64,000 nt of DNA from Adiantum capillus-veneris (taxonomy: Eukaryota > Streptophyta > Polypodiopsida > Polypodiales > Pteridaceae): positions 76,556,291 through 76,620,290 of the forward strand of contig CM043948.1 of the NCBI GenBank assembly GCA_014529385.2. The letters run 5' to 3'. The notes beneath the pieces are model-generated. The model had not been told where the DNA came from. It searched no databases and saw only the letters and a list, made by a program, of their open reading frames with translations. Positions 1 through 11,557 of the stretch are shown here, in pieces (the stretch's first letter is position 1; the number at the start of each line of letters is the position of its first letter). Made by a program: the position numbers and the translations under genes.

Positions 1-891
1 GAGTGTGCCTTCACTAACGCAAAGGATGAGGATACTGAAGCACCTATGCTAGACACACATGGGCACTACTACAGGGTAAAATATGGTGGGGAGGTGGAAT
101 TCAATACAGCATACTGCAGGGTGTTTTGATGCCATTATCAGATTCTTATACATTCAACATATTAAAATCATTTTGTAAAGTTGAGAGACCAGCTGCCCGA
201 TCATGCACGCTACATTGAGGATGTGTTGCATGCTAGATTTCCAAATGACCCCGATCGGCTTTTTTCACAATAGTCGTTGGAGGGCTACATAAAAACATTT
301 TTGAGAAATAAGCAGTCCAGTGTACGGCGTGCAGTGGCCAACCAAGTTAGAGATCCAAAAAGGAGCTATCGCGGTGGCAACATGGTAGATGCGGAGTGGG
401 AGTGGGCAATGCAAGAAAAGAGAGATCAGGCTACAACGGGCTCATCCTACAAACAACAATGTAAAGCTTGGGCCAGACAAACTCCAATGCACTATGGCTC
501 GGGAGGCAAAGTAGCATGGAAGGAAAAATCTGTGAGATTGGTTAAATTACAACCTAATTTGGTGATACTTATAAAGATTATAGTTGATGATTTGTTATTG
601 TTGTTGCTAACTTAGGAAAATATGACTCTTAGTGGACCAACTAGAGAGATGGTCAAGTTTCAAGAGCGGCATACAAAATTTGAAACTTAGTGATGGTTGT
701 TCAAGAACAACCACATCTCTCTTGAGCAATTCGACTCAACGGTTTGATCACTACAAGCAGTAAGTTTAAACGAATAATTTTGTATCAATTGTTTTGAGCT
801 ATTGATATTTGTTTACTTTGATTTGGGTTTATGTGGAGTCAAGGTGATCAAATGTACGTGCATGTGGACGATGGTGAGCAGGAGGAGGATT
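1..891 (+). pseudogene. Decayed multi-exon gene of the CACTA element, possibly plant Transposase_24-like
   Basis: Frame 1 is open from base 1 to 120, then a GT donor at 121 and an AG acceptor at 179-180 bracket a 60-bp phase-0 intron. The next exon continues in frame but meets a TAG at 271-273 and then stays open to 612. The second exon has a basic stretch (NKQSSVRRAV) and a later RDQATTGSSY...AWARQ stretch, a composition that recalls the C-terminal part of plant En/Spm accessory transposases. A further exon-like stretch from about 615 has more stops, and a final acidic stretch (VHVDDGEQEED) ends at a TAG near 891. The family call comes from composition and from the CACTA terminus 0.5 kb downstream; the breaks suggest this copy is not functional. 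I cannot rule out another transposon-borne gene. Confidence 0.4.
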
Positions 892-1111
892 AGATAGAAA
901 AATATTTGTCCAAACTTCCATAAAGTCCCAATGTGGCACAATGTATATATAATTAATTTCATTTTATTTGTAACTTTTTTAAATAGTTGATCTTTTACAC
1001 ATTAAATTGTAAATATAAAGTAAATTCACTTTCAATTTTTTGTGTTTTTTTTATACTCTTTCAAAAAAAAATTGATGTTTCAATGTTTTTTGCAGGTCAA
1101 AAATAGAAACT

Positions 1112-1149
1112 CTCATTTGGGCCACCCAATTTCGGGTGGCCCAAATGAG
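1112..1149. repeat. Perfect 16-bp inverted repeat with 6-bp loop
   Basis: Arms 1112-1127 and 1134-1149 are exact reverse complements (CTCATTTGGGCCACCC and its partner) around the loop AATTTC. The hairpin lies in the subterminal region of the CACTA element. It could be a transposase-binding or structural motif, or a small independent foldback. Confidence 0.8.
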
Positions 1150-1174
1150 CATCTTTATTTTTGAATAGGCGTTT

Positions 1175-1358
1175 AGCGGTAATATATGCAGTAATAGCCG
1201 TGGGTATATACCCGTGGCTATTACCGCGTATATTTTTTTTAAACCACTACCACGCTTTTTGCCACTGCTATTGCCGCATACGCAATATTTTTCTCTTTCT
1301 ATTTTCCTTTGTTTTTTTGTGGCAATGCTAGCGATTGTGGAATGCTCCTCTTATAGTG
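1175..1358. repeat. CACTA subterminal inverted motifs and terminus
   Basis: A nearly palindromic block at about 1185-1232 pairs GTAATAGCCGTGGGTATA with TACCCGTGGCTATTAC. Variants of the GGCTATTACCGC motif recur up to 1340 (GCTATTGCCGCATACG, GGCAATGCTAGCG). The element ends in TTATAGTG at 1351-1358. Dispersed subterminal motifs of this kind are the binding sites of CACTA accessory proteins. Confidence 0.6.
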
Positions 1359-1361
1359 CGT

Positions 1362-2500
1362 GCAGAGCACTGAGTGATCATTGAGGAGAATCAATGCTGG
1401 AGACACCAACTTAAAGATGGGTAGGATTTGTGCCCACACCTAGGCCATGACATGCAAATTCATTAAGAATCCATAAGCAAGATCTACTTACCCTATGGCA
1501 TTGCTATCTCTCATCTCTTTTTTTTTGTGCCAAACTCACAATTGTGAGTGGATGTATTAAATTCTCCATTAAAAAATGTAGATAGCAACCTCAAGCTCGT
1601 GTCTAGCCTTGAGGGATTGCTCGATACATCAAGAAGATACAAAGTCCCAGATAAAGGCGAGCCATTACCCTTGATTCCTCACAGACCATTAGCTACTCAT
1701 TAGCTATCATGACGGTGAGAATTTTCAAAGTCCACTTGTGTGAGTTCTTCCTTTTTCTAATGGCAATAATCACTTTCCTACTTTTCTTGGGTAGCCTTTG
1801 TGAAGCTACCTATTCAGAGGTCATTTTTTAATCATTAGGAAGAGATGGGGTGTAGGAGGGCCTCTTTATTTTCCATGAGCTTATGGAGGTGATTAACATT
1901 TTGACAAATAGGTGTACGCTATGTGTGCAAGAATGGTGGGTGTGTAAGAGATGTGTAAGAGTGGTCAAAGGATGCACTTTTTTCCCCAAAAAGGAGGTGG
2001 ACAATTTTATGATTTTTGACCTCCCATAAGTCCCACATATGATCTCCAATTTGAGCGGAGATCATAGATATGCAATCTACGCATCGAGCTCTTTCCGTCA
2101 CGATATGCTACATGATATGGTTTTACCTGCTAGATTTTAAATTCCATTTTGGGGGAAAACTTTGAATTCAAATAAGTTAGCCGTTTTGCATGTTTGAATT
2201 CAAAAGCTGTCCTTTGATTACTTTCATAATACTAAAGGTTTGACTTTCTTAAACTGCCAAATAAAGAGGCCGTCCTAGACCCCATTCTCTTCCTAATGAC
2301 GTATTCTTCCAAACTTGTTGAAAGAAGCAAAATCTAACAATTTGTGTACAGATTAGAAGTGCTTGCCTTTTTCATCACCTTTGCTCCTAAAAACAAATTG
2401 GCCTTGAAAAACCCTATCTTCCAAGTCCTTCGAATCCATTTTCATATCTTACTTGCTAGGCCTCTAATTGCCAAGAACTCCTTGAATAAGTGAGAGGGGT
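1362..2500. other. No gene recognised
   Basis: AT-leaning sequence right of the CACTA terminus. I see only short frames without family features, and no repeat with a clear boundary. Confidence 0.5.
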
Positions 2501-2522
2501 CCTACTTGTTGTTTTGCACCCG

Positions 2523-2728
2523 CAACACCTAACTGATCCAATACCTCATGCCAAAATCTTGAAATTTGTCCACAAATCCCTCCATAGCACCTTCCACAAA
2601 AAGATCTTCATCAACAATGAACACTCAACACCTAATTGATCCAATGCCTCATGCCAAAATCTTGAAATTTGTCCACAAATCCCTCCATAGCACCTTCCAC
2701 AAAAAGATCTTCATCGACAATGAACACT
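2523..2728 (+). repeat. Two-copy tandem duplication, 103-bp unit
   Basis: Copies at 2523-2625 and about 2626-2728 share almost every base, for example GATCCAATNCCTCATGCC, and differ at a handful of sites. The duplication lies at or beyond the presumed 3' end of the minus-strand LINE and leaves a short frame open by chance. Confidence 0.85.
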
Positions 2729-2899
2729 CTCAATTCCATATGATATTTGATATCGCCACCCATTTTGATTTCAGCCATTTCTTACCCCACTACTTGTTGA
2801 GGGGGGAGAAATAGTTAGTCTTGATTATTAGAGTGTGGTATATACCCTTGGTTTGTGGTTCATAAAACTCTTGGGCCACTACCAGGCTTTCCACTCAAA

Positions 2900-5330
2900 A
2901 TTAAACTCACAGATAGGCATCACGCAATTGCCTAGTTCTTCAACAAATCTGCTAAATCAATAATATTTCAGTATCGTTGAAGTGAAATTGGGTAGCCAAA
3001 TGGTCTGTTTCTTTCTAACTCTTCTTGTTGTTGTCCCATAAATGGGCCAATTGTCAGAGTCCATTGTTACTTACCTTTCTAGCCATTTCTCTCCAAAATG
3101 TTTGATGCTTGCTTTAGAGAGCCAAAGGGGCCAGCATGCTATGGAGTTTTAAAATAAACTAGTTATCTCTCCCCACTCCAATATGCCTTTGCTGCTCTGG
3201 TATAGTTACGTACTAGCTCTTGTGCTTTGCCATCTAATCTCAAGCTGGACCACCGAGGGGCTAGCACTTTGTCATGCACCTCTATCTCTTTCCATTAGCC
3301 ACCATGAGAGAAAAGATTTACCTTGTAAATAATATCCTTTGTCATAATGGCCAATGATTGGTCTTGCTTTGCGATTCAGTCCACCAATCTAGCACATTGG
3401 GCCTTTTCATGAATAAAAAGGTTAAGTATTTTGATAGCGCCTTGCTCTACTGACCTAGCGTCAGACTTCCATTTGGCCCACTATCAGGGCATCGAGTTTT
3501 TGGTGTTATTTTTCCACAAGAATCATATGACTGGTTTCAAGAATTCTCTCTAGTTGCATTTTGATATCTTGAGGAGTGGGCTAGTGAAGGCTATGTAGGG
3601 GAGAATAAACAAATTAATTACTTTTACCCTACTTGGGAAGGGGAGCAACACATACTACCACCTTTGCATCTTGCATCTTACACTATCTAAGACCCACTAG
3701 AATCTTTGCTTGTGCATTGTGTCGACCCCCAATGGGGATCCCGGGTCTCAAAAAATCTTTCCTTTTGACACAATCTCTCTTGTCTATGAAGATGGGTTTA
3801 ATGAGTAGTTTTCTAAATATGAGATTATTCTTGATTTCTCAATATTTCACTTCGACGTTGAGACTCTTGAAAATGTTTTCACAATCTCGAGGGCCTTCCT
3901 GATTTTCTAAGGGCTAGCTTTCAAGAAGAGAAGTGAGTCATCCATAAAGATCTTTGCCAGGAGTTGGCTATTGCTAGGCAAGGTCAATCCTTGGATCTCC
4001 CCTCTCATAGCATTGGCTTTGAGCATGGTAACCAGAGGATGAGAACCAATGGTGAGAAAAAATGTGGCTAGAGGGCATCCCTGTTTGACTGATCTGTTGA
4101 CTTGGAATGCACCCACAATTCCATTACTAAACAAGAGCTCTGAATGGCTACCAACACCAAGGGTGTGAACCAACCAACATAGTTGTGGCCCAAAGCCCAA
4201 TGATTTCATGATATCTTCTATGAAAGACCATGAGATTCAATCATAGGCTTTGTCTAGGTCAAGTTTGAGTAGGATACTCTCTTGCTTGCTAAAGTTTTCA
4301 TACTCGATGCCGACCATTGCTACCAGAATGCTGTCACAAATTGACCTTTATTTGATAAATCTTGTTTGCAAGGGGTAATGGCTTTCACCAGGAGGGGAGA
4401 GAGCCTGATGGTGAAAAATTAGGCAATAATTTTACATGTCACCACCATTATACTGATGGTCCACTAGTGTTTTAGTTGACAGATATAAATTTTCTTTGAG
4501 ATAGGTTTAATGAGGCCCCTTTTTACGCTTGAATCCATAGCTCCTTCAATTAGGGCTTGATTAACCATACACATGATTTGGGACTTCATATCCTCCCAAA
4601 ATTCTTTGACGAACTCAATAGTCAAATCATCCCATCCAAGGGAATTCTTCTTGCCTTTTGCATGTAGTGCAAGAGAGCCTTCATCCTCGGTAAGCGCCTT
4701 CTCAAGTAGGTTGGCTTCCAATTGGGAGATCATCTTATTTAAACTCCTAAGAAGAGTTGTTGTGGCTTCATCCACTTCTAAGGAGTAGGCCTCAAGGTGG
4801 ACTATGATCTGACATAAATGATCAATGATTAGCTTAGCCATTTCATCTTAGTCTTGCACTACATTCCCTTCCCCATTTATGAGCAAGTGGATAAGGCCAC
4901 TCCGACTCCTCTTAACTTTCATGGCCTTGAATAAGTGTGCTTGATTAGCAGCCTGTCAGCTGAAGGTAGGTCTCTTTGGATAATAATTTTTCCTTCCTAA
5001 TCTCCTTGAGTTGTTGTTCAACCAGGTTTGTTCTTACTTCTAGCCACATCGTGTGCTCTACTTAAGATGCTGACCCTTCTCATTTGTTCTCAAGAAGGAG
5101 GGATGTCTGGAATTGTGGTGTATCCATTTGAAGATGGTGCAGCCAATAGTCCCTGGCATGGCCCTCACAAGTGGTATTAGAGTGTAGTTTCTATCCTTGG
5201 CGAGACAAAGATTTTCAATATGGACTTTTGTAGGAAGAGAGTGAGGTATTGACAAAAATGACATGGGAATATTAAGAAGAGAAACTTCTTGACTTTTTGT
5301 AAGAATAAATGGAGATAGCAATTGTAGAAA
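2900..5330 (-). mobile_element. Degenerate LINE (non-LTR retrotransposon), minus strand
   Basis: Reading leftward, a stretch near 5060-5320 matches a LINE endonuclease-region fragment at 47.63-47.71 kb. Next comes the N-terminal RT region (4841-4464), then RT palm motifs (4209-3907), then RT thumb and connection remnants around 3.9-3.6 kb (PGIPIGGR), then a conserved-looking tail at 3.3-3.1 kb (VLAPRWSSLRLDGK). Stops and frameshifts occur throughout. I could not find a poly(A) tail or target duplication, so both ends are approximate. The domain order and the RT motifs are those of plant L1-like elements. Confidence 0.65.
3907..4841 (-). pseudogene. LINE reverse transcriptase remnant
   Basis: Two open pieces on the minus strand. 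The 4841-4464 piece holds LTEDEGSLALHAKGKK, then NSLGWDDLTIEFVKEFW, matching the LINE pattern of a PGPDG-like loop followed by a helix ending in FW; it then has GLIKPISKK, the LIPKK motif. The 4209-3907 piece holds RSVKQGCPLATFFLTIG (the RQGCPLSP motif) and FMDDSLLFL, the catalytic motif corresponding to FADD with both aspartates kept. The pieces are in different frames with stops between them, so no active protein is made. The enzyme would nick chromosomal DNA and prime reverse transcription of its own RNA there. Confidence 0.7.
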
Positions 5331-5994
5331 AGAATGAAGAAAAGAAAGAGGACATGATAAAGAGCTTGTCTATCTCATCTTTCCTACCAAAGAAAAGAAA
5401 TAAGAAATCTGCAAATATGGGATACCCAGTACAGTATAACTAGAATAATGCCTTGGGGGCCATTACTATGATTTGGATAATCTCTACCTAGAAATGGTGA
5501 TAGAAAAAAAAATGGGATTAGGTCCCAAGTATTCTTGTTGGACCCTTGTTGAAAACAAATTGGCATTGTAATTTGGGCTCGCATGTCAAGTTTTTTTGTA
5601 TCCAAGTCTATAATAGTATATGTTGTATTACTATGAACCCTAGGGATTTAAGGGCAATCCTCTCCAAAGCATGAAATGGGAAAACTTAGCATTTATAAAA
5701 TGCTAAAGAAGTGTTTCTATTGATCATTAATTACTACCTCAAATGTAGTTTTGGACATGATAAAGAGAATCCATCTTTTATGTATGAATTTTTAAGAGAC
5801 CCTTGTGTATTTGTGATATTTATGAATCTATCGCTAAGAGAAAGTAGTTTTGTTTGCCACAGCCATAAAATATGCCATGTAAACTCCCAAGAGATAGAGC
5901 TTCTTGGGACTCGCCTGTAGCTAACACTTCAGATTTGGTTCTTCTTGATACACAAGCACCACCAGCACCTCAAGTTCTCCTTATACCAAATTAG
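5331..5994. other. No gene recognised
   Basis: AT-rich sequence between the LINE and the gypsy RT relic, with only short frames without recognisable features. Confidence 0.45.
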
Positions 5995-6480
5995 ATGTCG
6001 CTTGCTACAACACTCGTAGAAGATTTTGGACGTGACAAGGATTTGAAGGCCCTGCTCAGATCTGTGCAGCCACATTCTTTCTTAGGCACAGGTGATGATG
6101 TGTCTACTCAACTAGAAGAAGAGGATGCCAGACATTTCTCCAAGATCGATCTCAGATTAGGCTACTACCAAGTTGGGATAAAAAAATAAGTTACCCCAAA
6201 ATTAGCTTTCAATATGAGGTTTGGACATTATGAGTTCATGCCTTTTGGTTTGGGTAACGCCCCTACCACCTTTAACCGTCTCGTGAGTGACCATTTAGAA
6301 AAGAACTAGATCATTCTGTTGTGGACTTCTTTGATGACAATCTCATATTTTCAAACACCCAAGAAGATTGAGAACATCTTGTATGCCATCTTATGGAAAC
6401 TCTTCGAAGAATCCTAGTTATACCCTAAGCAAGGCAAGTGAACTTTCTTCGAGAAAAAGATGTATCTTCCTATTGAAGAT
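5995..6480 (+). pseudogene. Ty3/gypsy reverse transcriptase relic
   Basis: The forward translation contains HFSKIDLRLGYYQVGIK, then after a TAA at 6187-6189 the same frame reads [21 protein letters not shown]. This is the canonical gypsy RT core: the D-L-xx-GY-Q motif, then F-MPFGL-NAP. A second in-frame stop falls near 6307. The catalytic region FFDDNLIFS follows in another frame at about 6323-6360, with FDD in place of YxDD. No protease, RNase H or LTR can be joined to it. It is an isolated, multiply broken fragment. Confidence 0.75.
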
Positions 6481-6489
6481 ACTTCCTAG

Positions 6490-7690
6490 GAAGATTGGTA
6501 AGGTCTTATTTCTCATTTTCCTAACGTTTCGTAATGTGTTTACTCCCTTCTGTGATCATATTAATCTTCTCTAGCCGATGTAATCGATGAGTACAAGCTT
6601 TGTCTTGTTACCTTTTTGTGTCACTCAAGAAATGCTACCTTTTGTAATACGACTATTTTTGCTACATAATAACAAGATTAATGCTATCCTTTGTAACTAA
6701 GCTAGCTACATTTGTATTTCTCTCAAGAGATTCTACAAATGCCAGACATAGGAAGCCAAGAACAAATTTAATTGTATTTTTCAAGAGAAATCACGGAAAG
6801 AAGGATTTAAGACAAGAACCAAGATCTTAATAAATGACAAACTTGTTAAGAGATACAACGAAGATGGATTTTTTACAAGTCAATAAGCCCATCCATCACA
6901 TGATCACAAAAGCAACTATCACAAGTGGGACACATATTAGGTCTTTCATCATAGGAAGAATTCACTATGAAATTGCAGCACTAATCTCTCGAGTATGAGG
7001 TGAGCAGTTAAAGGGACCTCTAAGAGGTAAACCAAATTGAGGGTAAAGATATATCTTTTGATGAGGAAGAAATTGTGCAAGCAAAAAGACTCACTCAAAG
7101 AACACACAATACATCAACCTCATCACACAGTAGTATCGAGGACCCAGACCCAGATCCATAGCCAAGCGGACATTGTTGTGAAAGTGATCCCGACCCCAAA
7201 GTGTCACCCTTGTTATGTCTCGAAATGTCCACCATTTGGTTTGAGCTACTGAAGTTCCCAATTGAGGGAAAATTAGGCACTCACACTGCTTCACAAATTC
7301 CCTCCTGGCTTACTCACTTGTTTGTTGCAGACGAGGAATGGCCACAAATAAGATCATCTCTTGCAACTGATCCATAAAGTAAGGCAATGAGAAAAGAGAT
7401 AGCGAAAAGAGACAATCCTAAGGAGTTCTTGTCAAGGAGATGGGAAGAAAAGAGAAAGAGGAAGGTAAGAATACCATAACAGATGAAGATAGATTGTGCC
7501 TTATATAGATGAACCCGTTAGAGAAGAATGAATTAGCATTACTTGGAAGTTAAAGGTGTAACTTACGGTTGAAGATTTATAACCTTCCTTTATTGTTTTG
7601 AGCTGAGGACAACTCTTTCTTTTTTTTGGAGAGTTTGTAAGGGCCTTCTCCTAGCCCTTATGCAAGGCCAACACATCTAAGCCATCGACT
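6490..7690. other. No gene recognised
   Basis: Non-coding, AT-rich sequence. Short overlapping frames on both strands around 7.04-7.29 kb show no motif and are probably chance. Confidence 0.45.
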
Positions 7691-8050
7691 TAAAAGATGA
7701 AAAAAGAAAAAAAGAAAAATAACAGAAAAAAATATTCGAGAAAATTTGAGCTCAATTTAAGCACCAAAGTATACTCACGAGACACTTCCGGCTTATACCA
7801 TGGGAACATGGACATACCCAATGCATAGAAAATTAGATTCTCGTTTTGAGAAAAATTAGCATAAAGGAAAAGATAAGATAAGGGAAAAAGAAAAAAGTAA
7901 AGATAAAGAAGGAAAAGAGAAGATAAAGATAAGGTGAGTGAGTAACTTGTGAGGATGTTTTGATAAGTAAGATAAGTTATCAAGATAAGAAAGAAAAGCT
8001 ATCAAGATAAGTGAAAGCACTTATCAAAAATGTGCATAAAAAGAGGGCTT
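7690..8050. promoter_or_regulatory. Purine-rich GATAAG tract with a TATA-like box
   Basis: About 300 bp of purine-rich plus strand with many GATAAG/AAGATAA copies, strongest at 7,870-8,010. A TATA-like CATAAAAAGAGG lies near 8034 and a pyrimidine-rich stretch follows. This resembles the promoter part of an LTR, but no matching second LTR was found. Function is inferred only. Confidence 0.25.
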
Positions 8051-8170
8051 CTCTTTTCATTTTTCACTTCTCTCCTCCATTTTTAGGATGAAACTAGAGA
8101 GTAAGTTGTGGAGAAGCTTGAGGAAGCCATAGTCAAGCCTCTTGCAATACACACACACACAAACACACAT

Positions 8171-9334
8171 TGAGAAGTGCAAAACAGACCGGGTGGACTC
8201 TAGACCAAGACTATGCATAATGGCCTCATCATGGGAGGTACACAATAGGGGCACCACCTAGTAAGATATGCGGCTAGGACGCATACATATACACAATCAA
8301 ACATGCCATGGAACCAATTTCAAGATCCACGCCCAAGTGTGGGATGGGGTGGTCGGAAAACAAGATAAGAGGAATGGTGAGTGAGTGAGAATGGGTTTGC
8401 TACTCGTGCATGTAGTAAGGAAGATAATGAGGTAAGAGAGACGTGCAAATATGCTCACTTCTCACACCAGAGGTGGTGAATTCGCACACCTTAAGATGCA
8501 AGTAGAAAGATGATAGGAATATGACAGGGAGAGACAATGTGTGTATGGTGGCAAATACCGTACACCTTAATATAAGCAAAATGGAAAGAACAAGCATAAA
8601 CCATACTCACAATTAAGTGTATCCCAAACGACACAAGGTATGGCACCAAGATGGATTGTGTTTATTGCTTGCAGAAGATGAATACAATAGGTAGCATAGG
8701 GAAAGAAGGTGAGAAGGGAACAAGACCGTATGAAGCATAATGAAGGAATGGGAGTTGATCGGGAGGAATATCATGAGTGTAGCCATCATTCTTCTTCTTG
8801 AAATCGTGCCTTCAATCCTTCATTACAAGTGTGTGGAGATATGGTGCTCATTTTGTGCATGGTGATGGTGATGGTGTTGTGATTATGTGATTAGGGTTCA
8901 TGCTACTAGCATGTAGCACAAGGGTGTGTGGGTATGTGGGTATGGGATAGTGTGAATATAGGGTAGTGTGTGTGTATGTAGTGTCGTTTACAAAAGACGA
9001 GGCCTTCTTCTATAGGCCAAGAGAGTGATTAGGGAAGAGATTATGAGCAAGAGGACTTATTACAAAGTAACCTCAGTTAGAGGCATTCCACCAATGGGAG
9101 AGCTCCATGTGCCCTGCTTATTGACCAATTTCATCTTAATCGCATTCATCATGGCAAGCTTTGTCTCCATGCCACCTTCCATAGCTTGAATCCAAGAGCT
9201 TCCTTATAATATTTGAGATAATCTTGACAAAACAAGAGAAAATACAACAATAATGGACAGAAACCTATAAGAAATTGTGTGTGTGGGGTTGGATAACCAT
9301 GACTTCTTCCCAAGTGGACAAATAGACTCCACCA
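8171..9334 (-). repeat. Partial gypsy LTR, second copy of part of the LTR at 35.1-36.3 kb
   Basis: From TGAGAAGTGC at 8171 to CTCCACCA at 9334 the sequence is nearly co-linear with 35082-36255. Shared landmarks include GGTACACAATAGGGGCACC, the ATGGTGATGGTGATGGTG run and GGTGTGTGGGTATGTGGGT. The left edge matches the LTR edge next to the primer binding site at 35.08 kb. The right edge falls where the 35-36 kb LTR passes into its other module. No gag-pol and no target duplication adjoin this copy, so it is a truncated or recombined LTR. Confidence 0.75.
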
Positions 9335-10457
9335 TTGATGTCCCCATCCCACCAATAACAAGACCGGGATGGGATCCTTGACAGGTCTCTAGGTCTGATC
9401 AAAATCAGAGTCTCTAAACCAAGAAAAATCCAAGGAGTAGACCTTTACCATTGACAATGGCTTGGGTCTATAGCCATAGAAGAATACCTAATCCTGTCTA
9501 GCAGCGAAAACGGGACAACGTATTAAAAGTCTAAAAAAACTATTTCGGCCCTATAACTTCCACATATTGGGCTAAGGTATCCTCAACCAATGCTTTTTTC
9601 CCCCTAACAGATGTAAGGGCACAACCCTGTTGGTGGACTCCTCTTCCAAGTGAAGATGTTTTCCAAACGTTTTTAGTGTGCGGGGATGAATAGTTACCTG
9701 ACTAATCAGGTCCACCCGTCCATGATTGACAACCTTAGTCAATCCCCACTTACCACCCCGCACTCACACATGATTCTTTTGTTTTCTAATTACTATCACA
9801 TTGTTTTAACACTTAAAATAATACTTTCTTTTAACTTTTCGTCACAGTAATTCCTTAAAGACAGCATTGGAAGCATTTTTTTAGAAAACAGACATCTTTA
9901 AACTTAAGACAAGGTACTGTCAATCAAAACATTGTCCATAATAACCATGACCGGTACTCTTCTTGTCTCAAGACCACCTAAGGGCGAAAAAACGGCACCC
10001 ATTCCTTATTCACAATCCGGAGTGGATAAACCCCCACCCAAGGTTCTGGGTGCCCATACACCAAACCAGTTGCCCATACAACCGAGCGGCTCCCTTAGGA
10101 TAAAAACGGTATCCTAACTTATGTAGAAACATCAAGACATGACACGGAGTAGAAACTCATCGTTCATGGAGGTAACCGACTTATCCGTGGGGCTGGAAAT
10201 CCATCATTATCACCAATTTGTCCCAAGGAGTCGGAGGTGTCGCAAAAGGAGTTGGAGGTGTCTTGCGACAAGCTGTCTTAAGGATATGATCTTTCCTAAT
10301 TCAACCAGTTTTAACCCAAACAATTCTTTCCTACATTATAAAAAAATGCACGTTCGAAGTTACCTTCCGTTTTTGGTCAATTATTCCTTTTCTGATTGTT
10401 ACTCACTCCTTACATATGCAATGCTAACTTATAAAAGAACTTAAACTATTTGAAGAT
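9335..10457. other. No gene recognised; possibly alternative LTR sequence
   Basis: Non-coding. Short frames on both strands (9572-9763 minus, 9932-10117 plus, 10139-10444 plus) lack motifs. Since the LTR fragment to the left stops at an internal module boundary, this stretch may hold a divergent version of the missing module; that is inference. Confidence 0.3.
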
Positions 10458-10640
10458 TTAATTGAATAATGGGAAACCCACCTGGGACTGATCGGCCATC
10501 TGCTGTTGTGCTATCGCCTGAAGACTCTCCTCCATAGGCTTACTACTAGGCCCATCTTCATCGTCGTGTGACGCTCTAGTTCTTTTTAGAGCTCTGTCCT
10601 CATCATCTATAGGATTGGCTTGGGTCCTTTTAGGTGCCAT
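10458..10640 (-). CDS. Possible N-terminus of a gag-like protein
   Basis: A 60-residue minus-strand frame starts at an ATG (10640-10638) with MAPKRTQANP, has a charged patch (DDEDRALKRTR) and a Q-rich end (IAQQQMADQSQ). Basic, Q-rich beginnings of this type are common in plant gypsy Gag proteins, but the capsid region does not follow; the frame stops at 10458. The AT-rich tandem array lies upstream on the same strand, and a minus-strand TATA-like box near 16.77 kb could mark an LTR beyond it. It may be a relic of an element whose long leader contains the array. Confidence 0.25.
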   Translation of the reverse strand: MAPKRTQANPIDDEDRALKRTRASHDDEDGPSSKPMEESLQAIAQQQMADQSQVGFPLFN

Positions 10641-11400
10641 AACTTCTTATCTTTATAAAAAGGACGTCTAATTATTAAGTAAATTATCCAAAACCTAAAC
10701 TTAACCTTTGTATCCAATTTTACCCAAATCTAGGTTAAATTTGTAGTCTTAATTGGTAAATTCATGACCTAGTAATTTCTTATTTGCCTATATAGATATG
10801 ATAAATTTTTCCAAAGCTTCCGTAAGGGTTTTTTAAGCTATCCTAATTTTCTTATAATTTTGTATATCTTTTTCCTAATTTCCCCATCGAATTTTATGCT
10901 TAGAATCTGTTTATTTTGAGCTTAATATTTATTCTATTTATTTTCTCTTAAAGATTTTATTTCCTCAACTTTATATCACAGGTTTACACTTACTATAATT
11001 TTCCTAAAAACTTTTGACCGCAAAGTCTATTTATTTTAATTAATCTTTTGCTAAAAGTAGGACTTTTGATCAATTCTAATTTCCTAAACTCACTAATTAA
11101 TTAAGTATGGTAATAATTATCACAAGTAGATAAGGATATTTTTTACCTTTGGTAATTATCTTTCAATTTTCTAACTAAATTATCTAATTTCTATCTTTAA
11201 TTTTTAGCTAAAATTAGTATACTTTGACTTAGATCAATATCTATACTAATTTTCTAACCTTGACATAATTATCACGGCTTCTTTACCATGTAATCTAACT
11301 CTGATAAATAGGATGTAATTATATAACATGAATTTTACTAATTTTCTCCTTTAAATTTCAACTAGAATTAGTATAATTTGACCTAGATAAATATCTATAT

Positions 11401-11557
11401 TGTGGTGTATGTGGTCGGACGGCCTTGGTGTGAACCTACCCTCATTTAGATGCCAAGATAATGAGATAGTTGTAATCTCTCTGGCTATCAATATAAGGAG
11501 CTGCCTATCACTCATGAAGGCAAGCTGAGTTTGGTCCCGTTTTTCGTGTACACCACA
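11401..11557 (+). repeat. Left LTR of the short-LTR element (157 bp)
   Basis: TG...CA ends, with a 9-bp terminal inverted repeat (TGTGGTGTA / TACACCACA). A possible primer binding site starting TGGTGGAGATGG follows one base after the LTR (11559). The core CAATATAAGGAGCTGCCTAT is shared with the right LTR. Confidence 0.7.

Larger units (their letters stand above)
1..1358 (+). mobile_element. Right part of a CACTA (En/Spm-type) DNA transposon
   Basis: The window opens inside this element. Its right terminus reads TTATAGTG and ends at 1358; read from outside on the minus strand it is CACTATAAGAGGAG, the CACTA signature. The next three bases, CGT, would be one half of the 3-bp target duplication; the other end lies outside the window. 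Inside the terminus are several inverted copies of a GC-containing motif, as is usual in CACTA subterminal regions, and a decayed exon-like gene sits upstream. The terminus is clear; the family of the gene is less certain. Confidence 0.6.

Noticed and set aside
3633-3902. Plus-strand 89-codon frame
   Set aside because: It lies opposite the LINE RT thumb remnants on the minus strand and shows no motif.
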